Both the position numbers and the translations under genes were made by a program. The notes beneath the pieces are model-generated. The model saw only the letters and a program-made list of their open reading frames with translations. It made no database searches and had not been told where the DNA came from. From Clostridiaceae bacterium (lineage in GTDB: Bacteria; Bacillota; Clostridia; DSM-8532), in NCBI GenBank assembly GCA_012727625.1, contig JAAYGP010000080.1, positions 1 to 5,859 on the forward strand: a stretch of DNA of 5,859 bases, in the 5' to 3' direction. Below are positions 5,723-5,859 of this stretch, piece by piece (position 1 is the stretch's first letter; each line of letters starts with the position of its first letter).

Positions 5723-5755
5723 AGAACATGGCAGAATGCCATATACAGCACATTT
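5700..5755. promoter_or_regulatory. dyad spanning promoter spacer and leader, abutting the ribosome binding site
   Basis: Arms 5700-5716 and 5739-5755 pair at 15 of 17 positions (core GTGCTATATATGG against CCATATACAGCAC). The left arm is exactly the spacer between TGGCCA and TATAAT. The right arm ends one base before GGGAGGAG (5756-5763), the ribosome binding site of the next gene. Inside lies a smaller perfect dyad, ATGGCA-GAA-TGCCAT (5728-5742), which overlaps and competes with the right arm. It could be an operator, a protective RNA structure or both. Confidence 0.55.
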
Positions 5756-5770
5756 GGGAGGAGTATAAAA

Positions 5771-5859
5771 ATGATTACACGGAAAGACAAGAGAAAACTG
5801 GAGGGTAACACAAATTATTTTTTCGAGTTCTTAAAAATCAAGGAGCATTTTTTCAAAAG
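5771..5859 (+). CDS. 5' end of a gene, probably a transposase (partial)
   Basis: An ATG at 5771 follows the strong ribosome binding site GGGAGGAG (5756-5763) by seven bases, downstream of a TATAAT promoter. The 29 codons in the window begin MITRKDKRKLEGNTNYFFEF and continue LKIKEHFFK, open to the edge. This charged, aromatic-rich start resembles, from memory, the N-terminus of a clostridial IS transposase group, but 29 residues are too few to be certain and no alignment could be run. The leader dyad, which could shield the start from read-through transcripts, would also suit a transposase. A different DNA-binding protein remains possible. The left end of any IS would lie within 5612-5700, but no terminal repeat can be confirmed without the other end. 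Confidence 0.5.
   Translation, partial: MITRKDKRKLEGNTNYFFEFLKIKEHFFK

Overview
The base composition is AT-rich, with intergenic stretches poorer in G+C than the genes. Shine-Dalgarno sites are purine-rich, GTG and possibly TTG starts occur, and the protein families are of Gram-positive type. Together these suggest a low-GC Firmicute, most likely a clostridium (perhaps the Acetivibrio/Ruminiclostridium group). That placement is inference from sequence style, not from a marker gene. The window is mostly ordinary housekeeping and transport genes, with several structured intergenic regions.

Layout. (1) At 1-38 the first codons of a leftward gene enter the window behind a good ribosome binding site. 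(2) Positions 39-518 hold no convincing gene. They contain one copy of a dispersed repeat (195-248), a sigma-A-type promoter (323-351) and a leader hairpin (391-424) in front of a rightward MgtC-family membrane protein gene with a C-terminal ACT-like domain (519-1175). An intrinsic terminator follows at 1238-1264. (3) Positions 1176-1484 contain the terminator, a two-armed copy of the same repeat (about 1286-1405) and a promoter (1430-1458). (4) Positions 1485-3978 form a compact rightward operon: an MFS/SLC45-like transporter, a membrane-anchored glycerophosphodiester phosphodiesterase overlapping it by 14 bases, and a Nudix hydrolase 12 bases further on. (5) Positions 3979-4271 carry a 66-bp-spaced direct repeat and a hairpin, in a reading frame that continues the next gene's frame. 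(6) Positions 4272-5501 encode a cation diffusion facilitator that appears to carry two tandem C-terminal cytosolic domains and an N/D/D/D metal site of manganese-exporter type. (7) Positions 5502-5770 hold an 18-bp inverted repeat, short direct repeats, and a promoter embedded in a dyad that abuts the ribosome binding site of a gene truncated by the right edge (5771 onward, probably a transposase).

How the genes may work together. The MFS-GDPD-Nudix trio is probably co-transcribed and could join uptake of a solute, cleavage of glycerophosphodiesters and clean-up of a nucleotide, but no shared substrate can be read from the sequence. MgtC and the CDF protein both bear on divalent-cation or envelope homeostasis and have their own leaders. 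No CRISPR array, tRNA, rRNA or recognisable riboswitch was seen. The observations most worth a second look are the paired intergenic repeats, the dyad over the putative transposase promoter, the duplicated CDF tail and the repeat-bearing CDF leader.
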